Below are positions 21,791 to 32,500 of a stretch of DNA of 64,000 nt, piece by piece. Each line of letters starts with the position of its first letter. The first letter of the stretch is position 1. A program made the position numbers and the translations under genes. The notes beneath the pieces are model-generated. The model saw nothing but the letters and a program-made list of their open reading frames with translations. It made no database searches and had not been told where the DNA came from. This DNA is from Psettodes erumei (lineage: Eukaryota; Chordata; Actinopteri; Pleuronectiformes; Psettodidae): the NCBI GenBank assembly GCA_016785225.1, contig JAFBJZ010000343.1:62001-126000 (forward strand), in the 5' to 3' direction.

Positions 21791-22843
21791 CATGGAACCA
21801 GCAGGCAGTGCGCAGCTACAAGCGGCAGTGGATAGGCAGGCAGGACGCCGTGCTGGGAGTACAACAGCAACAACTCCTGGCCCTCTCGCAGCATCTGCAG
21901 ACGCTGATCCACAGAATGGCTGACTTGGCAGCTACCGTCAGAGACAACCAGCTCACCCCCACTCTTCATCCATCTGCTTCCCCTGCTCCCAGCTCCACCG
22001 CTCCGATGATTTACACACACCGAACCACGTCTTCCACCACCAGAGAAATACGACGGTGAGCCCGGTCCTGCCGGGCCTTCTTAACCCAGTGTAAGCTCAT
22101 CTTCAGCTTACAACCAGCCACCTTTTTCACCGAGCAATCCCGGTCGCCTACATCATCACCCAGCTTACCGGGAGGGCCAAACAGTGGGCTACAGCGGCCT
22201 GGGAAGCGGACTTACCATGTGTCCAGAACTCTGCTCTGCTGGCTGAGGAGATGAAGAGAGTGTTCGATCGGTCCAAACACGGCCAGGAGGCAGGAAGAGC
22301 GCTGCTACAGTTACGCCAGGGGTGCAGGTCAGTTTCGGACTACTCCATCGAAGTTTCAGACGTTCGCCACTGACAGCGGCTGGGGAGAACGTGCCCTGTA
22401 TGATGCATTCCTCCATGGTCTCGCTGAATGCATCAAGGACGAAGTTACTGACCCGGGACCTCCCTGACGATCTGAATCGGGTTATCGAACTGGCTATCCG
22501 TGTCGGGCGACGCCTAGAGGAATGTGGGCGCCAGGCCCACTCTAGCCCATACCGTCAGCCATCCCCTGCTCCCTGCGCCGACCAAGGTTGCCCTCTGGGG
22601 CACCACGCCCCCACACACCCGCCCGGAGGTAGAACCCATGCAGGTAAATCGAGCTCTGTCTTTCAAAGGAGGAACGAGAAAGACGGATCCGAGAACAAGC
22701 ATGTCTATACTGTGGGGGGTTGGACACTTCAAGATCAGGTGCCCAGTAAAGGGCAATGCCCACGAGTGAGGAGAGGAGCGCCTGTGGGTGCAATGTCATT
22801 AGAATCCTCCTCAAGAAGCGCACCAGCCTACCAGTGACCTTAG
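21791..22843 (+). pseudogene. gag: gag of the Ty3/gypsy element, frameshifted
   Basis: An ATG at 21791 follows the primer-binding site closely. The Gag-like sequence is spread over at least three frames. Recognisable blocks are LLALSQHLQTLIHRMADL (about 21876-21930), a capsid block with TGRAKQWATAAWEADL (about 22160-22215), the segment RVFDRSKHG (about 22260), YDAFLHGLAECIKDEV (about 22398-22445), and DLPDDLNRVIELAIRVGRRLEE (about 22458-22522). A CCHC zinc knuckle, the RNA-binding motif of nucleocapsid, lies at 22702-22741 but is split by a one-base frame change. Gag would form the cytoplasmic virus-like particle that packages element RNA; this copy cannot encode it intact. Confidence 0.85.
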
Positions 22844-22844
22844 A

Positions 22845-23409
22845 GTGGAATGGGGCTCTAAGGGAACTAGGGCACTAGTGGACTCAGGAGCAGAGGAAAG
22901 TTTCCTGGACTTGAGGGCGGCTAAGCGCTGGGGCATTCCCTGGGTGGTGCTTTTTCAACCTCGAGTGGCGGTCTCTCTGGATGGCCGGAGGATCGGCCGC
23001 ATCACCCATGCTACAGCTCCCCTAAAGATGCTAGTCTCAGGTAACCACCAGGAACTCATCAGTTTCCTGATCATCAACTCCCCTGCTCACCTGTCATCCT
23101 TGGCCACCCATGGATGACCACCCATAACCCAGTCATAGACTGGGAAAGGCATGAAATCATGGGCTGGAGCCCTGCCTGCTCGCAGACATGTCTTCGCCAA
23201 GCCCACACACCAGTTCCAGTCGCACAGACGGAGCCAATTCCTAACCTGGAGGAGGTCCCCCGAGTATCTGGACTTAAAAGAAGTCTTCAGTAAGGCGTGC
23301 CACTTGCCTGCCACCCCATCGCCTGTGTATGATTGCCCCATTGACCTGAAGCCAGGGGCGACGCCCCTCGAGGCAGGCTGTTCTCCTGTCCCTTCCCGAG
23401 ACTGAAGCT
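22845..23409 (+). pseudogene. pol: Aspartic protease and linker region of pol, frameshifted
   Basis: The frame from 22845 contains the retroviral-type aspartic protease signature LVDSGAEESF, with the catalytic Asp at residue 13 of that frame, then a VAVSLDGRRIGRI strand region. A frame change near 23105 moves the following GHPWM block into another frame, and further frame changes occur before reverse transcriptase starts at about 23410. The protease normally matures the Gag-Pol polyprotein. It lies downstream of gag with no spacer, as in elements that make a fused or frameshifted Gag-Pol, but the broken frames hide the original arrangement. Confidence 0.88.
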
Positions 23410-23866
23410 ATGGAGAAATACCTTAGCGAGTCCCTGGCTGCAGGTATCATCCGCCCATCCTCATCGCCAGCTGGGGCGGATTTTTTTCGTGAACAAGAAG
23501 GACGGGTTCCCCGCCCTTGTATTGACTACCGCGGTCTCAATGATATCACTGTCAAGAACCGTTATCCCCTTCCGCTCATGTCCACTGCATTCGAGCTTCT
23601 CCAGGGAGCCACCATTTTTACCAAGTTGGACTTACGAAATGCCTACCACCTAATACGCATAAGAGAGGGAGATGAGTGGAAGACAGCGTTTAACATTCCC
23701 ACAGGTCACTGGGAGTACCTGGTGATGCCCTTCGGCCTAACTAATGCCCCAGCAGTCTTCCAGGGGATGGTGAATGATGTGTTAAGAGACATGATTAACA
23801 AGTTTGTCTTCGTCTACCTGGATGACATTTTGATTTTCTCCGTTCCCAGAACAACACACAGAGCAT
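23410..23866 (+). pseudogene. pol: Reverse transcriptase palm/fingers of pol
   Basis: The frame from 23410 shows the reverse transcriptase motifs in order: SLAAGIIRPSSSP (about residues 8-20), CIDYRGLNDITVKNRYPLP (about 37-55), FTKLDLRNAYH with the first catalytic Asp (about 71-81), WEYLVMPFGLTNAP (about 102-115), and FVYLDDILIF with the catalytic Asp pair (YLDD at 23815-23826). A local frame disturbance near 23478-23510 alters the segment before CIDYR, and a second one between 23840 and 23867 ends this frame just after the catalytic site. The rest of pol resumes in the next frame at 23867. The enzyme copies element RNA to DNA in cytoplasmic particles; no single product can be made from this copy. 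Confidence 0.93.
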
Positions 23867-26080
23867 GTGCGGCAGGTTCTTAAACGATTGCTGGAGAATC
23901 GATTGTTCGTCAAGGCCGAGAAGTGTGAGTTTTCATGCACCAGCACCACCTTTTTGGGGTTCAAGATTTCAGCGGGAAGCATTGGCATGGATCCTTCCAA
24001 GGTCGAGGCTGTCACTGAATGGCCCCGGCCAGAAGACCGTAAGTCATTGCAGCGCTTCCTGGGATTTGCCAATTTCTATCGGAGATTCATCAGAGACTAC
24101 AGCACAGTTGCCGCTCCTCTCACCGCCCTGACCTCCACTAAGGCCAAGTATTCCTGGGGCAGGGAAGCCGAGACTGCATTCCAGCACTTGAAGAAATTAT
24201 TTACCACTGCGCCTATCCTTGTTCACCCCGACCCGGAGGCACAGTTCATCGTGGAGGTCGATGCTTCTAGCATTGGGGTGGGGGCCGTCCTGTCCCAGAG
24301 ATCATCACAGGATGGAAAGGTGCACCCCTGTGCGTTCTTTTCCCATCGCCTAACCCCTTCAGAACAGAACTACGACATAGGCAATCGCGAGCTCTTGGCA
24401 GTCAAGCTGGCCTTAGACGAATGGAGGCAATGGCTGGAGGGGGCCCGGGTCCCTTTCCTGGTGTGGACAGATCACAAGAATCTGGAATACTTACGGACGG
24501 CCAAGCGGTTAAATCCTCGCCAGGCCAGGTGGGCCATGTTTTTTTCCAGATTCGACTTCCATCTGGCATATCGCCCGGGTTCCAAGAATGTCAAACCTGA
24601 TGCTCTATCCAGAAGATTTGATCCACCGGGGAGGGATCCAGCTCCTGACACTATCCTCCCAGCCAACATTTTCATTAATGCGGTGGACCTCGAGATTGAG
24701 GAGTGTGTGAGGCGTGCCCAGGAGGGTTCTGTGGCGCCAAGTGAATGTCCTAATGGATGCCTTTACGTACCCGCCAGTGCACGACCTCAGGTCCTTGAGT
24801 GGGGACACGCCTCCAACCTCTCCTGCCACCCGGGGAGAAGCCGCACATATGACTTCATCCTGCGCAAGTTCTGGTGGCCAGATTTAAGAAGAGACATTCA
24901 GGACTACGTCTCAACCTGCTCGGTCTGTGCCCAAGTCAAGGTAGATCACCAACCGCCACAAGGTCTCCTGCAACCACTACCCACTCCCAGTCGTCCCTGG
25001 TCACATATAGCACTAGATTTCATAACAGGTTTACCCACTTCCAACCACCACACTACCATTCTTTCCATCGTTGACCGGTTCTCTAAGGCCGTACACTTTG
25101 TTCCCCTCATCAAGTTACCTTCTGCCCAGGAAACAGCCACACTACTCATCCAACACGTAGTCAGATTACATGGCATCCCCTCTGACATCGTCTCAGACCG
25201 CGGTCCCCAATTCTCTGCTAGCTTTTGGAAAGCCTTTTGCACTCTCCTAGGTACATCTGTGAGTTTATCCTCCGGTTTTCACCCCCAATCCAATGGCCAG
25301 ACCGAGCGGGCTAACCAATCTCTCGAGACTGTCCTTAGGTGCATGTGTGCCCGAAACCCAGCTTCCTGGAGCCAGCAGTTGCCATGGGCCGAGTACGCCA
25401 TCAACAGTCACACCTCCGCCTCATCCAAGTTATCCCCCTTCGAGTGCTGTCTGGGGTACCAACCTCCTCTGTTCCCAAGTCAAGAGAAGGAGGTGGGGGT
25501 TCCGTCTGCTGAGGCCTTCATCCGCAGATGCAGAAGGACCTGGAGCATTACACGCTCCAATCTTTTGAAAGCGGCTGCTCGGATGAAGGAACGGGCGGAC
25601 AGGAGGCGTTCTCCGGCTCCAGTTTATCTCGTGGGGCAACGTGTGTGGCTGGCTGCCAAGGACATCCCACTGAAGGGGGGCATGCGTAAGTTGGCTCCTC
25701 GCTACATTGGTCCATTCACCATTATCAAGGTTATCAGCCCCTCTGCAGTCAGACTTCGGCTTCCCGCTACCATGAGTAAGATACACCCCACATTCCATGT
25801 TTCACGCATCAAACCGGTGGTCACTCATCCCTTGTGTTCTGCTCCTGAGCCCCCTCCCGCCCCCAGCATCATCGAGAATGGGGAGACATACAAGGTCCGG
25901 AGCATCCTGGATTGTCGTCGTCGGGGCCGGGGTCTCCAGTACCTTATTGACTGGGAGGGCTACGGTCCCGAGGAGAGAAGCTGGACACCGGCCAGGTTCA
26001 TTCTGGACAAGGACATGATAAGGGACTTCCACAGGACTCATCCCAAACCACCTGTTAAAACGCCGAGAGGCGTTTCTTAA
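23867..26080 (+). CDS. pol: pol C-terminal part: RT thumb, RNase H, integrase, chromodomain (737 codons open)
   Basis: This long frame is open to a TAA at 26078-26080. It starts in the reverse transcriptase connection (FLGFANFYRRFI, about residues 65-76). RNase H follows with FIVEVDAS (catalytic Asp132) and TDHKNLEYL, ending at PDALSR (about 246). Integrase has its HHCC zinc site (first His 314, Cys351 and Cys354) and the catalytic triad Asp384, Asp444, Glu480, with the canonical 35-residue D-E spacing. A chromodomain lies at about 677-715 (VRSILDCRRR...YLIDWEGYG...SWTPARF). The chromodomain probably directs integration to modified chromatin. The first Met is only the start of the open stretch, not a true start, because the upstream frameshift separates it from the YLDD half. 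The frame is strikingly well preserved. Confidence 0.95.
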   Translation: MRQVLKRLLENRLFVKAEKCEFSCTSTTFLGFKISAGSIGMDPSKVEAVTEWPRPEDRKSLQRFLGFANFYRRFIRDYSTVAAPLTALTSTKAKYSWGREAETAFQHLKKLFTTAPILVHPDPEAQFIVEVDASSIGVGAVLSQRSSQDGKVHPCAFFSHRLTPSEQNYDIGNRELLAVKLALDEWRQWLEGARVPFLVWTDHKNLEYLRTAKRLNPRQARWAMFFSRFDFHLAYRPGSKNVKPDALSRRFDPPGRDPAPDTILPANIFINAVDLEIEECVRRAQEGSVAPSECPNGCLYVPASARPQVLEWGHASNLSCHPGRSRTYDFILRKFWWPDLRRDIQDYVSTCSVCAQVKVDHQPPQGLLQPLPTPSRPWSHIALDFITGLPTSNHHTTILSIVDRFSKAVHFVPLIKLPSAQETATLLIQHVVRLHGIPSDIVSDRGPQFSASFWKAFCTLLGTSVSLSSGFHPQSNGQTERANQSLETVLRCMCARNPASWSQQLPWAEYAINSHTSASSKLSPFECCLGYQPPLFPSQEKEVGVPSAEAFIRRCRRTWSITRSNLLKAAARMKERADRRRSPAPVYLVGQRVWLAAKDIPLKGGMRKLAPRYIGPFTIIKVISPSAVRLRLPATMSKIHPTFHVSRIKPVVTHPLCSAPEPPPAPSIIENGETYKVRSILDCRRRGRGLQYLIDWEGYGPEERSWTPARFILDKDMIRDFHRTHPKPPVKTPRGVS

Positions 26081-26092
26081 GGGAGGGGGTAC
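26081..26092 (+). promoter_or_regulatory. Polypurine tract
   Basis: GGGAGGGGG directly after the pol stop and just before the LTR start TGTTATG. It is the expected primer for plus-strand DNA synthesis. Confidence 0.9.
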
Positions 26093-26568
26093 TGTTATGA
26101 TCCATGTCCTTTCGGGTTTCTGTCTGTGTCTTCTCCTGGTGTTTTCTGTTAGGACTCCCCCTGGTGTTCTTTCCCCCGCTTTTGGTTAATCACCTGACTA
26201 ATTCCTCGCACCTGTGTCTCGTTTGCTCATCACTCCCCAGTGTATTTAAACCCTGCTTCACACTTCCCTGGTGTCGAATCGTGACCATTTCATGCCTGAG
26301 CCGAGAACCCTGTACGCCAAGCCTGATCTGTTTTTTCGTAGACCCAGTTTTGTCTGACCACCGTTTCTTGCCCTAGCCCTCGGATTTGTTTGCCGTTTCT
26401 CTGGTTTTTCTGACTCGGACTGTTTTGACTACGCCTCTGGTTTTGCTGCCCTGGTTTTCGGACCCAGATTACGGACTTGTTAGGGATTTTTGGATTTGCG
26501 GATTTTGGATTGTCGCTAATAAAGATCATTGTCAGCACACACTGTCTTGCGCCTGGTTCCTGTACTGA
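26093..26568 (+). repeat. 3' LTR of the Ty3/gypsy element
   Basis: The LTR starts TGTTATGATC after the polypurine tract and ends near TGTACTGA at 26568, about 476 bp. It contains the U3 region, a TATA-like box, the probable R start and AATAAAG at 26518-26524. The last few bases differ from the left copy (GAGTCACTG against GATCATCAC), so the extreme end may be lost or mutated. Confidence 0.92.
26243..26282 (+). promoter_or_regulatory. LTR promoter: TATA-like box and probable transcript start
   Basis: TATTTAAA at 26243-26250, with GTCGAATCGT beginning 30 nt after its first base. That decamer is complementary to the primer-binding site, which supports it as the 5' end of the RNA. Because the 5' LTR lacks this part, the only such promoter left points out of the element to the right. 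Confidence 0.6.
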
Positions 26569-27599
26569 GTCACTGTGCCAGTGTCGACAGAGAGCGAGTA
26601 CTGACAGCGCCCCACCCTGACACCTCAGGGAGACAGAGTCAGACAAAGCAGGGGAGGGAGGTAGAGAAAAACACCATCAACTCTCCACACAAGGACAAGA
26701 TCCACAAAAGCAAGGATAAAATTGCACATTGTGTAACCAGGCAACAAATCCCCAGCAGCTTTAAACAAACTAAAATCACAAAAAATCCTTCCCTTCAGTC
26801 AAAATCATACTACTCATTTTCAAATTTGTTGTCATTTCTTATTCACTGAATGAAAAATTGTTTTTAGAAATAAGTCAGGAATATTCATTTTACCTCCAAG
26901 CCTCTGAGTGGGTGGGCTGGTGGTGTTAATGTCTGACTGACAGCTGAGCGAAGACAACGTACGAGCCAAGCACAATCAGCTCATGAAGATTACGGACCAT
27001 GTCATTCAGCATCTAAAATGCGTGGTCTTGACATTTCCAGTGTTTCTTATTGCATTGCAGATGACTAGCTAATTAGCTCCTGAGCATGCAAACTGATGCT
27101 AGCTCATTAGATGTTTGCTTTCTCACTCAACAAGACAACATGAGACATGTTGGCAGGGAAAAAGACATTCACCAGAAAGCTAATGTGGGTTGTTGTCTAA
27201 AGTCTGTGGCTCCTGTTGTGTAGTAGGCTGCTGTCAGGCTGTCATAATGGTGACAGCTATGGCTTCATGCAGACACACTTGAAAACAAGATCCTAATTTT
27301 ATTGGCTATCTGAAAAGAATTCATCTACACAGGCAGAGGAGGGACTGCATTCTGACTGATTACTGCACAGAGAGGAGGCATTATCACAAAAATGTGAAAA
27401 ATCCACATTTTTGAGGGACTGATTTTTATTGAGTTTTTCCTGCCATAATCATGATAATGATTTTGATCATGAATGATCATGATGTTGGTATGCTGATTTA
27501 AATACAGCTACTGTTCAGAAAGTCTTCAATCACACGTGTGCTGTTGGATTTTTCTTACAATTCAAATTAGTTTATGAATTATGAATATAATTGATGCAC
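26569..27599. other. Non-coding stretch, nothing recognised
   Basis: Unique-looking AT-rich sequence. I looked here for the missing N-terminal half of the hAT transposase and did not find it. Confidence 0.45.
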
Positions 27600-27774
27600 A
27601 TTTTCTACAACAGGTTTCATTTTGTTTGCCTTTATTTATTTATTCTTTATTTTATTACCTCTATACTGCTGTCACATTGCTGCTGTAACAGTGAAAAATT
27701 TCCCCACTGTGGAACCAATGAAGGAATATCTTATCTTATGGTATCTTATATTATCTTATCTTATCTTTGCTAAT
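27600..27774 (+). repeat. LINE-type 3' tail with TTATC repeats
   Basis: CTGTAACAGTGAAAAATTTCCCC...CACTGTGG leads to ATCTTATCTTAT pentamer repeats up to about 27767. This is a known style of fish LINE 3' ending, here without any coding portion. The start at 27600 is approximate. Confidence 0.55.
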
Positions 27775-28601
27775 AAGAAAACCAGTGGACCGGGTTGTGA
27801 GACATCTATTCATGCAGCCCTACCCACATACCTATCCAGTCTTTTTCTCTTTATCATGCCCCCTGTCATGCATTAATAGATTTACATAATTCTTATTTTG
27901 TTCCTTAATTTTGTGAACACAAAAGAGTCACATTTCATTTCACAAACTTATATAAATATCAATGAATAATTAACATGGAATCGAATTTCCCGCTGTGCAG
28001 TTGCATCAGATGACGACAGAGGGACTGATTTAATATGTCATAAACATCACTGCTCGTAAGTGGACTTACTGGCACTTTCTGGAGCTTTCAAACACAGCTT
28101 ACAAATCACTAAACTACTTACTAAACTACTATCTCTAAGGTTAAAAACATGAATTCAAGCACTAATCTGAGTCTGGCAGATTGTGTAATCTCATCTGTGC
28201 ATATTGCTGATGTGGACTGTACAGCTCATTCTATCAGTCAATGGCTGTGATGATTGTGGTCATCAGGTGTTTTTTCTTTCTTGGCTAAATAAATTTGATT
28301 GCATGTTAAGTTTCCCTAAATTAACTGGAAAATACTAAAGAACGGGGCAATAACAATAACAAAGCATAACTTTTCATTATAAATATTCTGATTCTAAGTT
28401 AATATGTATTATTGATGGTGTTTTTGAATATATCTTATTTCACACACAAACACACACACAGAAAGAAAGAGAGCTTCTCCAAGCTGTTGTGGCTTGGCAT
28501 TCATTCAGCTGGGCTGGCTTGTGATGTGGCTTGGCTTGGGACATTAATCATTTAAGACTCCAGACCGTATGGCTCCCATTGTATGTGTGTGTGTGCGTGT
28601 G
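27775..28601. other. Non-coding stretch, nothing recognised
   Basis: AT-rich; a short CA-rich and GAAA-rich patch lies at 28443-28470. No motif was recognised. Confidence 0.5.
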
Positions 28602-28625
28602 GGAGAGAGAGAGAGAGAGAGAGAG
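28602..28625. repeat. (GA)n microsatellite
   Basis: About 12 GA units, preceded by a short GT tract at 28581-28600. Confidence 0.95.
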
Positions 28626-28724
28626 TGCAGAGAGGGTGCAGCAGCAGAGGCTATGTCCTGTTCTGTCTCAGGGGAAATCTGAGCATTCATATTACCACCA
28701 CCTTCCTTCACGGTAGCCCCTCAG

Positions 28725-28751
28725 ACACACACACACACACACACACACACA
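28725..28751. repeat. (AC)n microsatellite
   Basis: About 13 AC units. Confidence 0.95.
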
Positions 28752-28945
28752 GGTTATGTGAGAATGATAGCCATCTGTGCTGTGTATATCAGGTTTATGA
28801 GGTACCACTTGGATTAATTATCCTCATCATGTTTTGCTAATAGTCACCTTGTATAAAAGGTTTTTTTCTTTTTTCTCGTTTTTGAAACCAAAATATTAAT
28901 CTTAAAGGAACATGGGAAATATAAAGCTCTTAAACCCATTTACTT

Positions 28946-28973
28946 AATTATTATTATTATTATTATTATTATT
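28946..28973. repeat. (TTA)n microsatellite
   Basis: About nine ATT/TTA units. Confidence 0.95.
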
Positions 28974-29036
28974 TATTTGATTTATCACATGCAAGTTGGG
29001 AAAGACATGTTGGCAAGGGGATGTGTTGGATGGACT

Positions 29037-29064
29037 TGTGTGTGTGTGTGTGTGGGGGGGGGGG
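29037..29064. repeat. (TG)n followed by G11
   Basis: A GT run passes directly into a run of 11 G. Confidence 0.95.
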
Positions 29065-29473
29065 TATGGATTGGAGTGTCAATTTCTGATGGGTTGGAGG
29101 TCAGACAGAAAGGGCAGGGAGGTTGGAGACATGTAAGATAGTAAGCGTACCCCAAGCTGAAACACTATCTCGATTAACCCAAAAGCTTCAGCCAACATGG
29201 TCGAACAGTGATATCCATCTGCTCAGTGGAGAAAACACACTTTTACTTGACAACCCAAACACACACACACTGCTGCACGTTTCACTTGTGATTTTCATAG
29301 TTTTGTGTTGAAGCGCTCATAGCAATATAACTCATATACAGTTACAGTATACAGAAGCTACAGTACTTCATTTCTTTCCAGTTGCTTCAAGCTTTAAGAT
29401 AAAATATCACAGGATTAACTAATTAAATAAAAACTGTAATGTTTTCTTGTATCCTTATTCTTATATAAAACTA

Positions 29474-29530
29474 TATAATATAATGTAATGTAATATAATA
29501 TAATATAATATAATACTTTATCAGCCCATT
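29474..29530 (-). repeat. TATAA-type pentamer run, possible LINE 3' tail
   Basis: On the minus strand GGGCTGATAAAGTATT is followed by repeated ATATT units with two ACATT variants. The AATAAA-like word before a pentamer run resembles LINE tails, but the link is weak. Confidence 0.35.
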
Positions 29531-32500
29531 ACTCAGGAAGATTGTAATGCAGGAAAAGTCATTAATATTCAACGACTACACACCGCTCAATTTGTGGCAA
29601 CTATCAGAATTGCAGTTCCAGTTTTAGTGTGTCCTTTATGTAGTGAGGCCCATCACATTAATAACATTAACCATAACATTTCCTAACCTGACACAAGTAG
29701 TTTTGCTGACCAATCTATCAAACCTTACACATACTCTACTTTTTTATATGCAGCTACTATAGAAAGTAACATTTTTCAAGTAGTGCAGGTTTGGCCTGGA
29801 GTATTGACATTCTTGTCTTGTAACAGGGTTGTCTTGAATCTAGAAAGAATAAAACTTTTCTTTTTCTTTTTACTTACTTTTCTGTGAGGTGCCTGTGAAA
29901 GCAGTATCAGACTTTGAAAATGCAAGACTCATGGAAGCCCTGGTTTGGCATGTTCCAATCAACTCCAGAACGACTGCGGTCCTTGAAAAGAGGAAGAAAG
30001 TAAGTTATTTACCATACTGCATATAACCAAAATGGATGCTCCATTCGTTTTTTCTCCCAGCAGAATTCTTCTTGGTCAAGTCATACAGTGGATGCACAAC
30101 AATTAGTCCTGCAAATCTATCTATCCTGGTTTACATCCAGGCAGCAGTGGCAGTGCTCTCTGATGCAGTTTGAAAGTATTTTCTGCCCTGAAACATCATT
30201 ATACTTGTATTGATCTCTACAATGGCCCTTCAAATTATGAAAGCCACCAGTGTGTTACTGAAAATGTATAAATCATGCCATGAAATGCATCATGCTTTAC
30301 CCTTGAGGAAGCTATTTGCCTTGCTTAAATACCCATAACACCTTGCAGCTTTTAAACTGCCACAATAAATACCTCAATGCCTCTTTAACTGAGTACTTAT
30401 CCAGCGTCTTTCCTCTTATTTTACTCTCCCAAAGCCTGAAATGAGATATTGAAAACCATAGAGTAACAGTTAATAGTAAAATTACATGGAGATGTCAGAG
30501 TTGATTAGAATTTATAATTAGTTTGGCACAAGGAAGTGACCTCCAAAGAAAACTTTAAATTGAAATTCTAAATGAATTGTAAGGAAAGAAATATAAATTA
30601 TATTATTATATGTACAAGTAGTTAGAGCAGTTAAAAGATGGTGCTCCTGATTTTTTGTTACTGTCCAATAGTCTGAAATGTCACAAGAGAGATCACAAGA
30701 TTGGATGCAAAGTGTGCAAGGGACTGAGATTATGAGAACCCCTAAGTAACTAAGAGGCTCATGGAGTACAGGTGTGTCAGCTTCACTCCTGCTCTGTGGA
30801 CACACCTTGTCTTTTGGCAAACCACAAGATAATGATTAATTTGTTGGGTTTTCTTTGTATTATTATGATGTGAGTCTGACAATTTGTCTTTTTTGTAAAG
30901 GGCCCTAACAGTCTACAGTACAAAATGTACAGTTGTGGCAGTGGCAAGGTATAAGTGTTTGTCTACCAGCAAAATAACTGAAGTTACGTGGGAGACTCAA
31001 AAAAAAAACCAACATGTGTGCATGTTTTTGTCAGAGGCAAGCTGCTAGTAGTGACATATTTTATGGTGTAGATTTCAGTTGTTTTATTGGTCATTTCACA
31101 TCTTCTCATGTGCTGTTGGTCTTTTAGCGCTGCAGTTGGTATTGGCCTCTGGTCACAGGAGGGCTGGTGCAGTGGGAGTTTCATTTTTAGTGATGTTATT
31201 TAAGGTTTGTTGTGGTACAGGTAGAGGTAGAGGTATTTTTCTGTTTGGAGAAAGAGGTTTACTTTATGAAGTACTAGTTTTGGTAATTTGCAGATACTGG
31301 ATACTTTCGGTGCATCAGCCTGCTAATGGGTATTCTGCACAACTGCAGCAAGACGTGGATTTTATTTTTCTTGAACTTGTGTTAGTGGCCCTGATTAAAT
31401 GAGACTAAATGAAACTGTAATGGCCCCATGACCCACACTGACCCATTCCATTCCTTAATGTAAAGAAAGTAGATAAACGCACTCACTGCATCTCAAACTG
31501 TTGATCTGTTCCTTAATGGCACTATGTTTTCATTAATGAAGGTGCAATGGCCTGTGCTCAGAATAGCATCTCTCAAAAAAGGAAAGTAATTGTCTGGAAG
31601 GTGCAAAATCACGTGTTATGAGGATGCCTAAATATGCTGCCAAGGACACATACCCTTTTAACTGTTTTGACTCCACATCTCTAGATATGGTCAGATTCTT
31701 TTCAGTGTGATGTTAAATGTATAAAACCTACCATGGAAAACAATCATTTGGATTTTAGCCAGTTCTGCTTTTCTGCATTGTCTTTTAAATGCCACCTCAT
31801 AAAAAACGTAACGTTCTTTAACACAAACCAGATGAAGGGAGACTTTGCAGTTGTTGCAGTTACTGTACTTGCTGAAGTATAGGAGGAATGCTGGCCAGAC
31901 CCAAGAGAGTTCTGGGAAACCTAAAGTAGATGAAAAACTTCAGAATAGAGTTTTGTGTCTTCCAGGATTTCACTACCTGTGATCTGCTCTTAATGTATTT
32001 CCTTCTTAGTGCAGCCAAAAACAGAGGCTGTGTAATTGCAGGAAGAGCTGTGCAGACAGTGAATAACGTCACAGTTTTAAAACTGCCACAACATTGCATT
32101 AAAAATAATGCTGTTGCCTTGTAGCTTCCCTCGGCATTGCCCTCACTACCAAGGTACCTTTACCCTCATTCCCCTCGCTGCAATTTATGTCACAGGCACC
32201 CTTTTAATCATGGTGGTGTAGTGATGCTGTCTGCTGCCTTACCCGGAATGCTACAGTGGTTACTGCTGATGCCGCCTCTGCTGTACCAGTAGTAGTTCAA
32301 AAGCTCCACCATCTGGACCCCAGCAACCACATCTCGGCTACAAGTCTGAGAATCACTGTCGCTCCCCACTCCCTGCAGAGCTGAAAATGGTGTTTGTGAG
32401 AGATCATGTCAGACACAAGATGCCAAAAATCGATGGTGCTCATACCCTGCTGTCCACTCACATCACCATGCACTCCAATAAGTAGGTTCTGCCTGTCCCA

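Larger units (their letters stand above)
21521..26568 (+). mobile_element. Ty3/gypsy chromovirus (sushi-like LTR retrotransposon), 5'-LTR truncated
   Basis: The order is partial 5' LTR, primer-binding site, gag, protease, reverse transcriptase, RNase H, integrase, chromodomain, polypurine tract and 3' LTR. This is the Ty3/gypsy gene order, and the chromodomain after integrase marks the chromovirus lineage (as in fish sushi elements and yeast Tf1). By eye, about five differences separate the shared ~249 bp of the two LTRs, so the insertion is fairly young. Frameshifts in gag, after protease and in reverse transcriptase make it non-autonomous. The start of the 5' LTR is missing, so no target-site duplication can be scored. 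Confidence 0.95.

Noticed and set aside
24472..24829. Minus-strand frames inside the pol region as antisense genes
   Set aside because: They are mirror frames of the RNase H/integrase coding sequence, which fully explains the openness.
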